Shown piece by piece: positions 17,667 to 25,908 of a stretch of 64,000 bases of DNA. Within the stretch, counting starts at the first letter, position 1, and every line of letters begins with the position of its first letter. Location: the NCBI GenBank assembly GCA_963776665.1, contig CAVZNQ010000013.1, positions 1 to 64,000 on the forward strand. Direction: 5' to 3'. The translations under genes and the position numbers were made by a program. The notes under the pieces were generated by a model. That model worked only from the letters and a program-made list of their open reading frames with translations, was not told the origin of the DNA and made no database searches. The DNA is from Roseiarcus sp963776665. Its GTDB lineage: Bacteria; Pseudomonadota; Alphaproteobacteria; Rhizobiales; Beijerinckiaceae.

Positions 17667-18525
17667 TCGCCCGACCCCAGCGCGTCGTTCAAATCCTTTC
17701 CGCCGACCGCGCGGTTTAGAAACACCTCCCGACCTGCGGCGTCCCAGCGGGCGGCGCACGCCCGGACTTCTCTTTCAGCGTCCGGCTCGGCGAGGATCGT
17801 CAGCGCTTCGATGCGGCCGAGCACGGGGAACGCGCCGATCGGCGCCTTTCGACCCAAGCGCCCATGTCGGCCTCAGGCCCAACTGGCGGGCTGCCAGCGC
17901 AGTCTCAACGCCTTCTGCGAGATGCAGGCCGCCGAGCACCGTATCGTCCGCGTCGAGCTTGATCGCGCAGCCGCCAACAGGTCCAAGGAACCTTCGTTCG
18001 ACCTTGCGCGCCTCAGTATCGAGAAATGTCCGCGAGACTGCACGCGGCTCGTCCGTCTTGATATCACGGAAGAGCTCCGACCATTGCGCCGATGCCAGGA
18101 TGCCAGCGCAACGCGCCGCCGGCAACATCTTCGCCAAGCTCAAGGGTGCGTGAAGCGAGATAGCGTTCGGCGAGCGTTCCGCGCGGATCGACGCCGGCAT
18201 GCCACAGAGCCATTGCAGCGGCGGTGCGCTCGTCTAGGGCAACATCCCGTCTGACTGGCGCTATCGGCCGCCCAGCGGCTTCTATGGGCCGCCGCGATAC
18301 CTTCCAGTTGTCAGGAGCGATGCCGAGGTGCCGCCGGACGTAATCGTTGCAATCGCGCCAATCGTCGTCCGCATGTGAGAACGTGGCGAAGCCGTCTGGC
18401 GATGATGCGCTGAGCTTAACGCTCAGGCTGCGGTCGCGCGGACTGTGGCCGGGACCGGGACATGAAACTTGGCCGCCGACGACTTCTCCCCCGAGGGCGC
18501 GAGCAAGCGTGCGAAGATCGAACAT
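17663..18525 (-). pseudogene. Toprim-domain primase, broken by two frame changes
   Basis: Three frames join into one protein of about 287 residues. They cover the N-terminus MFDLRTLARALGGEVVGGQV with CPGPGHSPRDRSLSV, then LFRDIKTDEPRAVSRTFLD to GVETALAARQLGLRPTWALG, the Toprim core with HLAEGVET, and finally GAFPVLGRIEALTILAEPDA to the stop at 17663. Frame changes lie near 18075 and 17845. The N-terminal Cys-His segment resembles a CHC2-type primase zinc ribbon. Active proteins synthesise RNA primers for element replication. If the frame changes are real, the element cannot prime its own replication. Confidence 0.8.
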
Positions 18526-18630
18526 CAAGCCCGCCATTGGTCGCGAATCGACGACAAATGCTCCGGGTTTGGCTCTGCTCCGGACCGTGGCCAGCATCCT
18601 GCCTTCACGCACAAGGCTTGGTTCCTAATT

Positions 18631-18855
18631 TCAAGGGGCGAGGACATATCGCAGCCCCCTTTCAGCGCGCACCTGAATTGACGGTAGAGCGCTCAGGAAT
18701 GCCTCGATTTCGGAGCGCGGGATGAGCGTTTTGCCGCCGAGCGCGACCGCCTTTATCTTCCTCTGGCCGATTAGCTCGTAGAGTTTGGTCCGGCCAATAC
18801 GGAGAGCTTCACAAGCCTCCTGGATGGTGTAAGCAATTCTTTCGACCACATTCAT
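18631..18855 (-). CDS. Excisionase-like helix-turn-helix protein
   Basis: The start ATG at 18855 gives MNVVERIAYTIQEACEALRI; a longer reading to 18927 adds non-homologous residues. The 74-residue product shows the MerR-like winged helix typical of the HTH_17/excisionase family: YTIQEACEALRIGRTKLYEL, then RKIKAVALGGKTLIPRSEIE. Such proteins bend att DNA to direct the integrase toward excision. It is the right type and position to partner the integrase encoded upstream on the same strand. Confidence 0.75.
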   Translation of the reverse strand: MNVVERIAYTIQEACEALRIGRTKLYELIGQRKIKAVALGGKTLIPRSEIEAFLSALPSIQVRAERGLRYVLAP

Positions 18856-18936
18856 TCTCCGCCATGCCCGTCCGGGCGACTGACGGCGAATATGCTCATG
18901 GCAGGTCAGCAGAGGAAGAGGAAACACAAGAAAATG

Positions 18937-18967
18937 GCGCAGAAATTGGCGGCTTCTATTTCTGCGC
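18937..18967 (-). terminator. Hairpin with 10-bp perfect stem after the integrase operon
   Basis: The arms gcgcagaaat (18937-18946) and atttctgcgc (18958-18967) pair perfectly around an 11-base loop. On the minus strand the hairpin follows the stop of the 198-residue gene at 18987 and is followed by a T-rich stretch (cattttcttgtgttt). That fits a factor-independent terminator between the integrase pair and the excisionase gene. A protein-binding operator is an alternative. Confidence 0.6.
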
Positions 18968-18986
18968 GTAAGTTACTGAGGTTACT

Positions 18987-19583
18987 TCATTTTTTTGAAG
19001 TCGTCGTAGCCTTTTTAGCATCGCGGCCGTATATGGTTTGCCTCGACGAGTCTCTGCCCGCTTTTAGCAGTTGCATTGCAAGAAAGCGCTCGGCGTAACT
19101 GCGATTCTTATAACCACGCGCCCGTTGAACTATCAGGACAGCATCGCGCAGCGTTTGGTCCGATTTGCGCTGCTTTGTGGTTAGGAACGCATTGGCTTGA
19201 TGCGATGACGGCTTGAGCGAGGGGTCAGACTTTCCTTTGTCGAGGTCCGAAAACGCATCTATTAATTCGTCAAGCAGCTCAAGAGCCGGGTGACTCCTTA
19301 TTATCAACATTTCGTCGGTGCTAACAATCGGAAGGTCCGTCAAGGGCTTCAATCCTTCCGAAATTGTCCGAAGCAACGACAAGGCGTTCTTCCGCGTCAA
19401 GGCCCGCGCTTCCTGACTGCCCATCAAGGCATCTAGGCGCGCTCGCAAGTCGCGCATTGTCTGAGCGTCGCGAGCATCGAGAACGCCGCGAGCAATATCC
19501 AACGCAGATTCAATTGCCGTGGGTGCAAGGTCTTCTAATCCGGGATTCAAGCCGCCTTGAACACTTGGATCCTTCCGGCTCAC
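18987..19583 (-). CDS. Hypothetical protein coupled to the integrase
   Basis: The 198-residue product starts with ATG overlapping the integrase stop (ATGA at 19580-19583), so the two are co-translated. It is mostly helical and charged, including TMRDLRARLDALMGSQEARA and LELLDELIDAFSDLDKGKSD, with a basic Lys/Thr-rich tail. No known domain is recognised. The coupling suggests a role in integration, excision or regulation of the integrase. Confidence 0.65.
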   Translation of the reverse strand: MSRKDPSVQGGLNPGLEDLAPTAIESALDIARGVLDARDAQTMRDLRARLDALMGSQEARALTRKNALSLLRTISEGLKPLTDLPIVSTDEMLIIRSHPALELLDELIDAFSDLDKGKSDPSLKPSSHQANAFLTTKQRKSDQTLRDAVLIVQRARGYKNRSYAERFLAMQLLKAGRDSSRQTIYGRDAKKATTTSKK

Positions 19584-20851
19584 TCAGCTCTCTCCCGCAA
19601 CGCGATAATATTGATCCCTGCAATGGCCCTTGGAACGGCGCAATAGGCAGCCCAATCGTTCATCAGCCGCCGTCTTTTCTCATATAGGTCCCCGCGCCGA
19701 TAGGCGGCCTCGACTTTGTTTCCGACTGCATGGGCAAGCGCCATTTCGACAAGCTCCCCTGGATACGCGGTAGTCTCCGCCGCCCAGTCCCGGAATGACG
19801 AGCGGAACCCATGCGCGGTCAAGTCGCCACGGCCCATGCGACGCAGCACCGCAGTGAGGCTCATGTCGCTTAAGGGGCGTCCTGCATCGCGACCAGGAAA
19901 AATGAGCGCGTTGATGTCGGATGATACCGGAGCGAGCGTCACCTCGCGGAGGGTTTCCAGCGCCAGCTCTGGCAAAGGGATACGGTGCTCACGCCCGCCC
20001 TTCATCCGCTCGGCCGGAATGGTCCAAGTTGCGGCCAGGAAATCAATTTCGCTCCACCGCGCGCCTCGAACCTCTCCGCTGCGTGCGGCTGTGAGAATCG
20101 CGAATCGCAGTGCTAGCGCCCCGACTCCCGCCTGTTCCTTGAGCGCAATCATGAACCTTCCAACCTCACGCCATGGAAGCGCGGCGTGGTGCTCAACCTT
20201 TCTAACTTTCGAGCGCGCAGGCAGCGTCAGCGCGAGATGGCCTTTCCACGCTGCTGGGTTCTCACCTGAGCGCCAGCCACGGGTCTTGGCGAAGTCCAAA
20301 ATCCTTTCTACGCGCCCTCTGAGCCGGCCGGCCGTCTCCGGCTTGGAGAGCCAAATCGCGTCGAGCGCCGTAAGCACGTGCGCAACCCCCACCTCAGCAA
20401 TCGGCATATCCCCGAAGATGGTGTTTGCGTAAGTCTCGATGGTCGAGGACCATTGGGCGGCGTGCTTTGGATTGCGCCATGACGCCGAGTGACCGTCAAT
20501 GTAGCGTTGAGCTGCTTCGCGAAAAGTGATGGCTCTTACCGCCGCGTCTTGCGTCGCGGCCTTTGCTGCTGCCCGCGCGACCTCCTTCGCCGCTAAAGGG
20601 TCGATTCGGTTCTTGACCTGCCGAAAGAGTAAAGACGCCTTGTCGCGTGCTTCTGAGAGGCGAACGCAATTTCGCTCTTCGCCAGCGCGGCCGAGTCCTG
20701 CCTCACGCACCTTCCCGCGGTTGACCTTGTATCGGAACACCCAGAATCGCGCGCCCGATTTCTTGACCAGCAGATAGAGTCCGTCCCCGTCGCAGTATCG
20801 CCCAGGCTTGGCGCTTCGGACAAACGATGCGGACAGTCTGTTGTTCGCCAC
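19580..20851 (-). CDS. Tyrosine-recombinase integrase, P4 type
   Basis: The 423-residue protein has an N-terminal DUF4102 arm-binding domain (CDGDGLYLLVKKSGARFWVF), a central core-binding domain and a C-terminal catalytic domain. Catalytic residues are visible: the first Arg in TAARSGEVRGARW, His-x-x-Arg in HGFRSSFRDWAAE, the second His in LAHAVGN and the nucleophilic Tyr in VEAAYRRGD. It recombines an element att site with the 3' end of a tRNA. It lies 162 bases from the tRNA-Ser gene and reads away from it, the standard arrangement. It appears intact. Confidence 0.92.
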   Translation of the reverse strand: MANNRLSASFVRSAKPGRYCDGDGLYLLVKKSGARFWVFRYKVNRGKVREAGLGRAGEERNCVRLSEARDKASLLFRQVKNRIDPLAAKEVARAAAKAATQDAAVRAITFREAAQRYIDGHSASWRNPKHAAQWSSTIETYANTIFGDMPIAEVGVAHVLTALDAIWLSKPETAGRLRGRVERILDFAKTRGWRSGENPAAWKGHLALTLPARSKVRKVEHHAALPWREVGRFMIALKEQAGVGALALRFAILTAARSGEVRGARWSEIDFLAATWTIPAERMKGGREHRIPLPELALETLREVTLAPVSSDINALIFPGRDAGRPLSDMSLTAVLRRMGRGDLTAHGFRSSFRDWAAETTAYPGELVEMALAHAVGNKVEAAYRRGDLYEKRRRLMNDWAAYCAVPRAIAGINIIALRERAE

Positions 20852-21012
20852 CGGCGTTTCCCCTTATTTGTCCCCTCCTACTAGCTCCGAATGAGGATGA
20901 ACGCAAGGGGACAAAGACGAACTTGGGCGAAGGGACAGCCAGCGCAATCTCCGGTAATTGCGAGCTTTTCTAATTCAGGAGCGGATGTTTGTGAATGTGC
21001 ACGGACGCAGCG

Positions 21013-21027
21013 CTGGCGGAGAGGGAG
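21013..21027. repeat. Proximal att site inside the tRNA-Ser 3' end
   Basis: The 15 bases ctggcggagagggag are identical to 3033-3047. They include the encoded CCA end and the 3' acceptor strand of tRNA-Ser, so integration here regenerates an intact tRNA while the displaced 3' end is carried to 3033. Confidence 0.75.
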
Positions 21028-21103
21028 GGATTCGAACCCCCGGTACGCTTGCGCGTACTCCGCATTTCGAGTGCGGCGCGATCGACCACTCTGCCACCTC
21101 TCC
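21014..21103 (-). tRNA. tRNA-Ser (anticodon CGA)
   Basis: On the minus strand the sequence starts ggagaggtggcagagtggtc, with a 7-bp acceptor stem pairing to ctctcc near the 3' end. The anticodon stem ccgca/tgcgg encloses the loop ctCGAaa. A long variable arm (gtacgcgcaagcgtac) marks a serine tRNA, followed by the T-arm ggttcgaatcc and an encoded CCA. Length is 90 bases including CCA. It serves as the integration target of the adjacent element. Confidence 0.95.
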
Positions 21104-21201
21104 GGGGCCGACAGCGACGGGTTCAAGTCTCGCCGCAAGGTCGGCGGGGCGATTAGCACGGCGCGCACGCGCCGGCAAGGCGTCTCGCCTCACGGAATGA
21201 C

Positions 21202-22248
21202 TCATCCCCGGACCGAAGGATCGCTTCTGCCCTCGACCGCCTCCATGGCGACGTGCGCCAGCAGCGGCAAGGACTCGCCGAATTTCCGCGCCAGCTCCGG
21301 ATTGGAGGCGTTCCCGTCGAGCGCGCGCTTATAGACGCCTTGGTGGATCGCAATGGCGCGAAAGAAGCTGAAGGCGATCAGGAAGGTCCAATCGGGGATA
21401 TCCTTGAGTCCCATCCGCCGGCAATAGGCGGCGACATATTCGGCTTCGGTCGGGATGCCGCTCGCCTTGCGGTCGACGCCGCCGAGTCCGCGATACCTGC
21501 CGGCCGGCAGCCGCCACTGCATGCACTGGTAGGCGAGGTCGGCGAACGGATGGCCGAGCGTCGACAGCTCCCAATCGAGGACAGCAAGCAGACGCGGCGA
21601 CTTCAAGTCGAAGATCATGTTGTCGATCCGCCAGTCGCCATGCACCAGCGCGATCCGGCCGTCGTCCGCCGGGACCTTGTCGGCGAGCCAGGCGATAAGG
21701 CGCTCCATGTCTTCGACCTTTTCCGTCTCGCTGGCGCGGTACTGATCGGTCCAGCGTTGGTATTGACGGGCGTAGTAACTGCCGGGCTTGCCGTAGTCCG
21801 ACAGGCCCGCCGCGGCGACGTCGATCATGTGCAGTTTGGCAAGGCCCTCGTTCATCGCGTCATAGATCGGCCGACGATCTTCGCGCTCGAGCTCCGGCAG
21901 CGCCGGGTCCCACAGGACGCGCCCCTCGACGAAAGCCATGAGATAGAAGGCGGTTCCGATCACGCCCTCGTCCTCGCACAACGCCAGAGGGCGCGGCGCC
22001 GGATAGCCCACGCCCTCGAGCGCCCTCAGCACCCGGAACTCGCGCTCGATCATGTGCGCGCTCTTGAGCAGCTTGCCCGGCGGCTTGCGGCGCAGCACGG
22101 TGCGGCCGTTCGCCGTCTCGATGAGATAAGTCGGGTTCGATTGGCCGGCGGCGAATTTCTTCGCCGCGCTTGGGCCACGCCAGCCTGAGATATGGGCGCC
22201 TGCCCATGCGTCCAGCGCGCGCATATCCTCCGGGAAGGCGCCGCTCAC
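21202..22248 (-). CDS. Phosphotransferase family protein (APH fold), acyl-CoA dehydrogenase-associated
   Basis: The start GTG at 22248 overlaps the stop of the acyl-CoA dehydrogenase gene (GTGA), giving 348 residues; the longer open frame upstream is a shadow. Kinase-like motifs are visible: the Brenner-type loop LVHGDWRIDNMIFD and the metal-binding LLAVLDWELSTLGHPFADLA. This subgroup, often fused or adjacent to acyl-CoA dehydrogenases (ACAD10/11-like), is thought to phosphorylate hydroxyacyl substrates in branched or 4-hydroxy-acid breakdown. Coupling to the dehydrogenase supports a shared pathway. Confidence 0.85.
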   Translation of the reverse strand: MSGAFPEDMRALDAWAGAHISGWRGPSAAKKFAAGQSNPTYLIETANGRTVLRRKPPGKLLKSAHMIEREFRVLRALEGVGYPAPRPLALCEDEGVIGTAFYLMAFVEGRVLWDPALPELEREDRRPIYDAMNEGLAKLHMIDVAAAGLSDYGKPGSYYARQYQRWTDQYRASETEKVEDMERLIAWLADKVPADDGRIALVHGDWRIDNMIFDLKSPRLLAVLDWELSTLGHPFADLAYQCMQWRLPAGRYRGLGGVDRKASGIPTEAEYVAAYCRRMGLKDIPDWTFLIAFSFFRAIAIHQGVYKRALDGNASNPELARKFGESLPLLAHVAMEAVEGRSDPSVRG

Positions 22249-23480
22249 CGCGCGGCCGCCTCGTTCGTGTAGCGCTTCATCTCGGCCTTGGCGATCACCC
22301 GCCGATGAACCGCGTCCGGCCCGTCGGCGAGGCGCAGCGTGCGCACGTGGGTCCACATGCGGGCGAGCGGGAAGTCCTGGCTGACGCCCGCCCCGCCGTG
22401 CAATTGCACCGCCTGATCGATCACCTCGAGCGCAACCCGCGGCGCGACCACCTTGATCTGCGATATGAGCGGCGCCGCGGCGCGCACGCCTTGGGTATCC
22501 ATCGCCCAGGCAGCCTTCAGGCATAGAAGACGCGCCATCTCGATGCTCATCCGCGCTTCGGCGATGATGTCGGGATTGGCGCCGAGCCGGGCCAGCTTGG
22601 CGCCGAACGCCGATCGCGCGTTGGCGCGCCGGCACATCGCCTCGAGCGCCCGCTCGGCCTGGCCGATCGCGCGCATGCAATGGTGGATGCGCCCCGGCCC
22701 CAGCCGCCCCTGGGCGATCTCGAAGCCGCGCCCGCGGCCGAGCACGAGCGCATCCTTCGGCACGCGCACGTCGTTAAAGCGGATATGCATGTGGCCATGT
22801 GGCGCGTCGTCGTCGCCATAGACCTTCATCGCCCTCAGAATCTCGATCCCCTTGCTCGCCGCCGGCACGAGCAGCATCGAATGACGCGCGTGCGGGACGG
22901 CGTCCGGATCGGTCAGGGTCATGGTGATGTAGAGCGAGCAGCGCGGGTCGCCGGCCCCGGAGGACCACCATTTCTCGCCGTTGAGCACCCATTCATCGCC
23001 TTCGAGGCGGGCGTCCATGGCGATGTTGGTCGCGTCCGACGAAGCGACGGCGGGCTCGGTCATCAGATAGGCCGAGCGCGCGCGCCCTTCCAGGAGATCG
23101 GGCAGCCAGCGCGCCTTCTGCTCGGGCGAGCCGTAGCGCTCGATGACTTCCATGTTGCCGGTGTCGGGCGCCGAGCAATTGAAGATTTCGGAGGCGAGCG
23201 GCGACCAGCCCATCTCTTCGGCGAGAAAGGCGTATTCGACCGTGGTGAGGCCGTAGCCCTTGTCGGAGCCGGTGAGCCAGAAATTCCAGAGGCCCTTGGC
23301 TCTCGCCTTGGCTTTCAGGGATTCGCGGATCTCGACCATCCGCTTGGTCGGCTTGAACCTGTCGCCCTCGCGCCCGATCTCGGCCTCGTAGTCCCCTTCG
23401 AGCGGCATGATCTCGTCACGCACCATCGCCCGGACGGCGGCGATGAGCGGACGGACTTTGTCGGTGACGCCGAGATCCAC
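22245..23480 (-). CDS. Acyl-CoA dehydrogenase
   Basis: The start GTG at 23480 has GGAGG seven bases upstream; the longer ATG reading lacks a ribosome site. The product has about 411 residues. Family features include MTEPAVASSDATNIAMDARL and WWSSGAGDPRC in the FAD/substrate region and the C-terminal helix with VIDQAVQLHGGAGVSQDFPL. It oxidises an acyl-CoA to the enoyl-CoA using FAD. It is larger than short-chain members and is coupled to an APH-fold gene, which is the ACAD10/11-like arrangement. It follows the inositol genes on the same strand after an 84-base gap, so it may be in the same transcript. Confidence 0.88.
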   Translation of the reverse strand: MDLGVTDKVRPLIAAVRAMVRDEIMPLEGDYEAEIGREGDRFKPTKRMVEIRESLKAKARAKGLWNFWLTGSDKGYGLTTVEYAFLAEEMGWSPLASEIFNCSAPDTGNMEVIERYGSPEQKARWLPDLLEGRARSAYLMTEPAVASSDATNIAMDARLEGDEWVLNGEKWWSSGAGDPRCSLYITMTLTDPDAVPHARHSMLLVPAASKGIEILRAMKVYGDDDAPHGHMHIRFNDVRVPKDALVLGRGRGFEIAQGRLGPGRIHHCMRAIGQAERALEAMCRRANARSAFGAKLARLGANPDIIAEARMSIEMARLLCLKAAWAMDTQGVRAAAPLISQIKVVAPRVALEVIDQAVQLHGGAGVSQDFPLARMWTHVRTLRLADGPDAVHRRVIAKAEMKRYTNEAAAR

Positions 23481-23564
23481 GTTGATCCTCCCACGTATTG
23501 ACTTCAAGCTACTTTGACGCCGATTGGCGCCGCCGGGCAAGCGCTGTGTCGCGGCGTAAGATCG

Positions 23565-24005
23565 TCACAGCGTCTTCGAGAGCCAGATTCGTGCGTGGCC
23601 GGGAGGAAAATCATCGAGCCTGCCGAATTCCCTGTAGCCGAGCCGCTCGTAGAATTTCGGCGCCTGAAACGTGAATGTGTCGAGATAGGCCGCGCGGCAG
23701 CCCTTTTCACGCGCGGACGCTTCCGCTCGGCGCATGAGCTGGGTGCCGACTCCATGCTTGCGCCAAGAGTCCGCTACCCAGAGCCAGTTGACGAAGAGCC
23801 AATCGAACGCCAGCACGAAGCGGATGCCGGCCTGAACCGCGCCCTCGGCGTCGCGGCCGACGATCCAATGCGGCGACCAGTCGGTTCTCAGGCCAAGTCC
23901 GGTGGCATGCGCGGTGAGCCCCGCTTCGATAGCGCGGGTCGTCGCTTCGTCTGGCGAGGCTTCCGCAACCAGCATCAGCGAGGGCGCCGACCCGGCTCCC
24001 GTCAC
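23565..24005 (-). CDS. GNAT-family N-acetyltransferase
   Basis: The 146-residue product starts with GTG overlapping the stop of the Gfo/Idh/MocA gene. The acetyl-CoA-binding motif is WRKHGVGTQLMRRAEASARE (R-x-x-G-x-G/T type), and the C-terminal motif YLDTFTFQAPKFYERLGYRE is typical of GNAT proteins. The substrate is unknown. Its place at the end of the inositol genes does not define the role. Confidence 0.8.
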   Translation of the reverse strand: MTGAGSAPSLMLVAEASPDEATTRAIEAGLTAHATGLGLRTDWSPHWIVGRDAEGAVQAGIRFVLAFDWLFVNWLWVADSWRKHGVGTQLMRRAEASAREKGCRAAYLDTFTFQAPKFYERLGYREFGRLDDFPPGHARIWLSKTL

Positions 24006-25072
24006 AGCTTCACCACCTGGCCCGTCCGCATGCTCTCGTCGGCCGCGAATACGATGCGCAGCGAGTTGATCGCATCCTCATGATGCTCGGCGAGATCGAC
24101 CTCGCCGCGGATCGCCTTCAGGAACAGACGCTGCTCGCGCTCGCACAAATCCTGGTGGCCAGGCTCGTCTTCCGTCGACAAGATCTCGTCGGGATGCGCG
24201 AAGGCTCCGTTGGCGTCGAGCGCCGCGTGATGGATGCGGAGCGCGTTGGTCTTCGTATGGGCGTCGTGGTCGGCCGATTTCACGTCGCCGGCCAACTCCT
24301 TCGCCACAATCGAGACGCAGCCCTTCGGCCCGATCATGTCCTTCACGAAGAACGCGGTCTCGCTCATCATCGGACCCCAGCCGGCCTCGTACCAACCGAC
24401 CGAGCCGTCGTCGAACGCGAGATGCAGATGGCCATAGTTGACCATCGTTCGGGCGATCTCGTCGGTGAGCCGCGCGCCGACAGCATGCACGGCAATCGGC
24501 TTCGCCCGAGTGACCTGACACATCACGTCGACATAGTGGACGCCGCAGTCGACGATCGGCGATGTCGAGCGCATGAGCGCCTTGTGCACGCCCCAGAACG
24601 AGCCCGACGATTGCTGATTGAGGTTCATCCGCATGACCAGCGGCTTGCCGAGGGTGCGGCCGATCTCGACAAACCGGGTCCACGACGGATGCACCCGCAG
24701 GATATAGCCGACCAGCAGCGCCTTGTTGGCCGCGCGCGCCGCTTCAACGACGCTCTCGGCGGCTTTCAGCGTGTCGGCGAGCGGCTTCTCACAGAAGACG
24801 TGCGCGCCAGCGGCGAAGGCTTCAAGCGCCATCGGCGCGTGATGCTCGGTGTAGGCGCAGACCGCGACCGCATCGGGTTTGAGCGCCGCCAGCGCTTCGG
24901 TCAGGCCCTCGAAGCGCGGCAGGCCTGGGAACTCGATCTCCAAATCATGGCGCCCAGCGGCGTTGCGGGTGCAAAGGCCTACAAGCTCGAAACCGTCGAT
25001 CGCCCGATAGGCGCGCGCGTGGCTCAGCCCCATCGTGCCGAGCCCTACGACGAGAACGCGCTGCGGCTTCAC
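24002..25072 (-). CDS. Gfo/Idh/MocA-family oxidoreductase
   Basis: The start GTG at 25072 overlaps the iolB stop (GTGA); an upstream reading to 25096 is possible. The product has about 356 residues. The Rossmann motif VVGLGTMGLSHARAY is at the N-terminus, and EKPLADTLKAAESVVEAARA contains the family EKP motif with the catalytic-region Lys. A second family member (iolG) lies at 32999. By context it probably oxidises an inositol isomer or related sugar; the exact substrate cannot be read from the sequence. Confidence 0.82.
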   Translation of the reverse strand: MKPQRVLVVGLGTMGLSHARAYRAIDGFELVGLCTRNAAGRHDLEIEFPGLPRFEGLTEALAALKPDAVAVCAYTEHHAPMALEAFAAGAHVFCEKPLADTLKAAESVVEAARAANKALLVGYILRVHPSWTRFVEIGRTLGKPLVMRMNLNQQSSGSFWGVHKALMRSTSPIVDCGVHYVDVMCQVTRAKPIAVHAVGARLTDEIARTMVNYGHLHLAFDDGSVGWYEAGWGPMMSETAFFVKDMIGPKGCVSIVAKELAGDVKSADHDAHTKTNALRIHHAALDANGAFAHPDEILSTEDEPGHQDLCEREQRLFLKAIRGEVDLAEHHEDAINSLRIVFAADESMRTGQVVKL

Positions 25073-25878
25073 GCCGGCGCCTGCGCCATCAGCCACTCAT
25101 GCGCCGGATCGTTGTGGAAGCGCCACACGCGCTTCGGGCCGGCCATCACGTTGAGATAGTAGAGGTCGTAGCCGTGCGGGGCGCCGACAGGATGATAGCC
25201 CTTCGGCACCAGCACGACGTCGCCGTCCTTGACCGTCAGCGCCTCGTCGAGCGAGCCGTCGTCGGTGTAGATGCGCTGGAAGGCGAAGCCCTGCGGCGGC
25301 TTCAGGCGGTGATAGTAGGTCTCCTCGAGATAGGATTCGTCGGGCAGCGCGTCGCGATCGTGCTTGTGCGGCGGGTAGCTCGACCAGTTGCCCGCCGGGG
25401 TGATGACCTCGATCACGAACAGGCTTTCCGCCGCATCGTCCCCCTCGGCGAGCACGTTGCGGATGTGGCGTGTGTTCGAACCTTCGCCTCGGGTCAGCGT
25501 GCGGACGTCCCTCGGCGCAAGGACGCGCGCCTTGAGCTTGCCGGTCGCCGGCGCGGAGCAGAGCGCGACCTGACAATCCGACGCCGCTTCGATCGAAGCC
25601 TTGCTGTGAGGGGGCAGATAGACTGACCACGGGAGGCCGTCGAACACGCTCGCGCGCTCACCAATGACACCGGAATCGAAGCCCCCCGAGATCACGCGCG
25701 CCTTGCCCGAGAGCAGGACCGCACATGTCTCACGGTCACCCGTATCCAGGTCCGACTTCACGCCCGCTTTCAGCGCCCGCGTCTCGAAGCCGACATAGCG
25801 CCATCCGGCGCTCGCCGGGGTGATGCGATGGCCAGTTCCGTTGGCCGCGGCGTGAACGATCAATTCCGATTGTGACAT
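25069..25878 (-). CDS. iolB: 5-deoxy-glucuronate isomerase
   Basis: The 269-residue product (MSQSELIVHAAANGTGHRIT) matches the IolB family in length and layout. The metal-binding cupin-like segment has NWSSYPPHKHDRDALPDESY followed by EETYYHRLKPPQGFAFQRIY and VPKGYHPVGAPHGYDLYYLN, with the expected His and Glu ligands. It converts 5-deoxy-D-glucuronate to 2-deoxy-5-keto-D-gluconate in myo-inositol breakdown. It is followed by an overlapping oxidoreductase gene and lies 30 bases after iolE in one operon. Confidence 0.93.
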   Translation of the reverse strand: MSQSELIVHAAANGTGHRITPASAGWRYVGFETRALKAGVKSDLDTGDRETCAVLLSGKARVISGGFDSGVIGERASVFDGLPWSVYLPPHSKASIEAASDCQVALCSAPATGKLKARVLAPRDVRTLTRGEGSNTRHIRNVLAEGDDAAESLFVIEVITPAGNWSSYPPHKHDRDALPDESYLEETYYHRLKPPQGFAFQRIYTDDGSLDEALTVKDGDVVLVPKGYHPVGAPHGYDLYYLNVMAGPKRVWRFHNDPAHEWLMAQAPA

Positions 25879-25908
25879 CGTGACCCGCTCCTCGACTATT
25901 GTGCGGCG

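Larger units (their letters stand above)
3033..21027. mobile_element. tRNA-Ser-integrated element, about 18 kb, probably composite
   Basis: The element is bounded by 15-bp direct repeats that copy the 3' end of tRNA-Ser(CGA). A tyrosine integrase lies directly beside the intact tRNA, as in P4-like integrative elements. Inside are an excisionase-like protein, a Toprim primase and an AAA primase-helicase, which are replication-type backbone genes. A duplicated pair of backbone genes at 5330-6204 and 15308-16164, a frameshifted primase, an IS630 fragment and a truncated oxidoreductase show that two elements have stacked and partly decayed. No conjugation genes or phage structural genes are visible, so self-transfer is unlikely. 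Confidence 0.75.
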
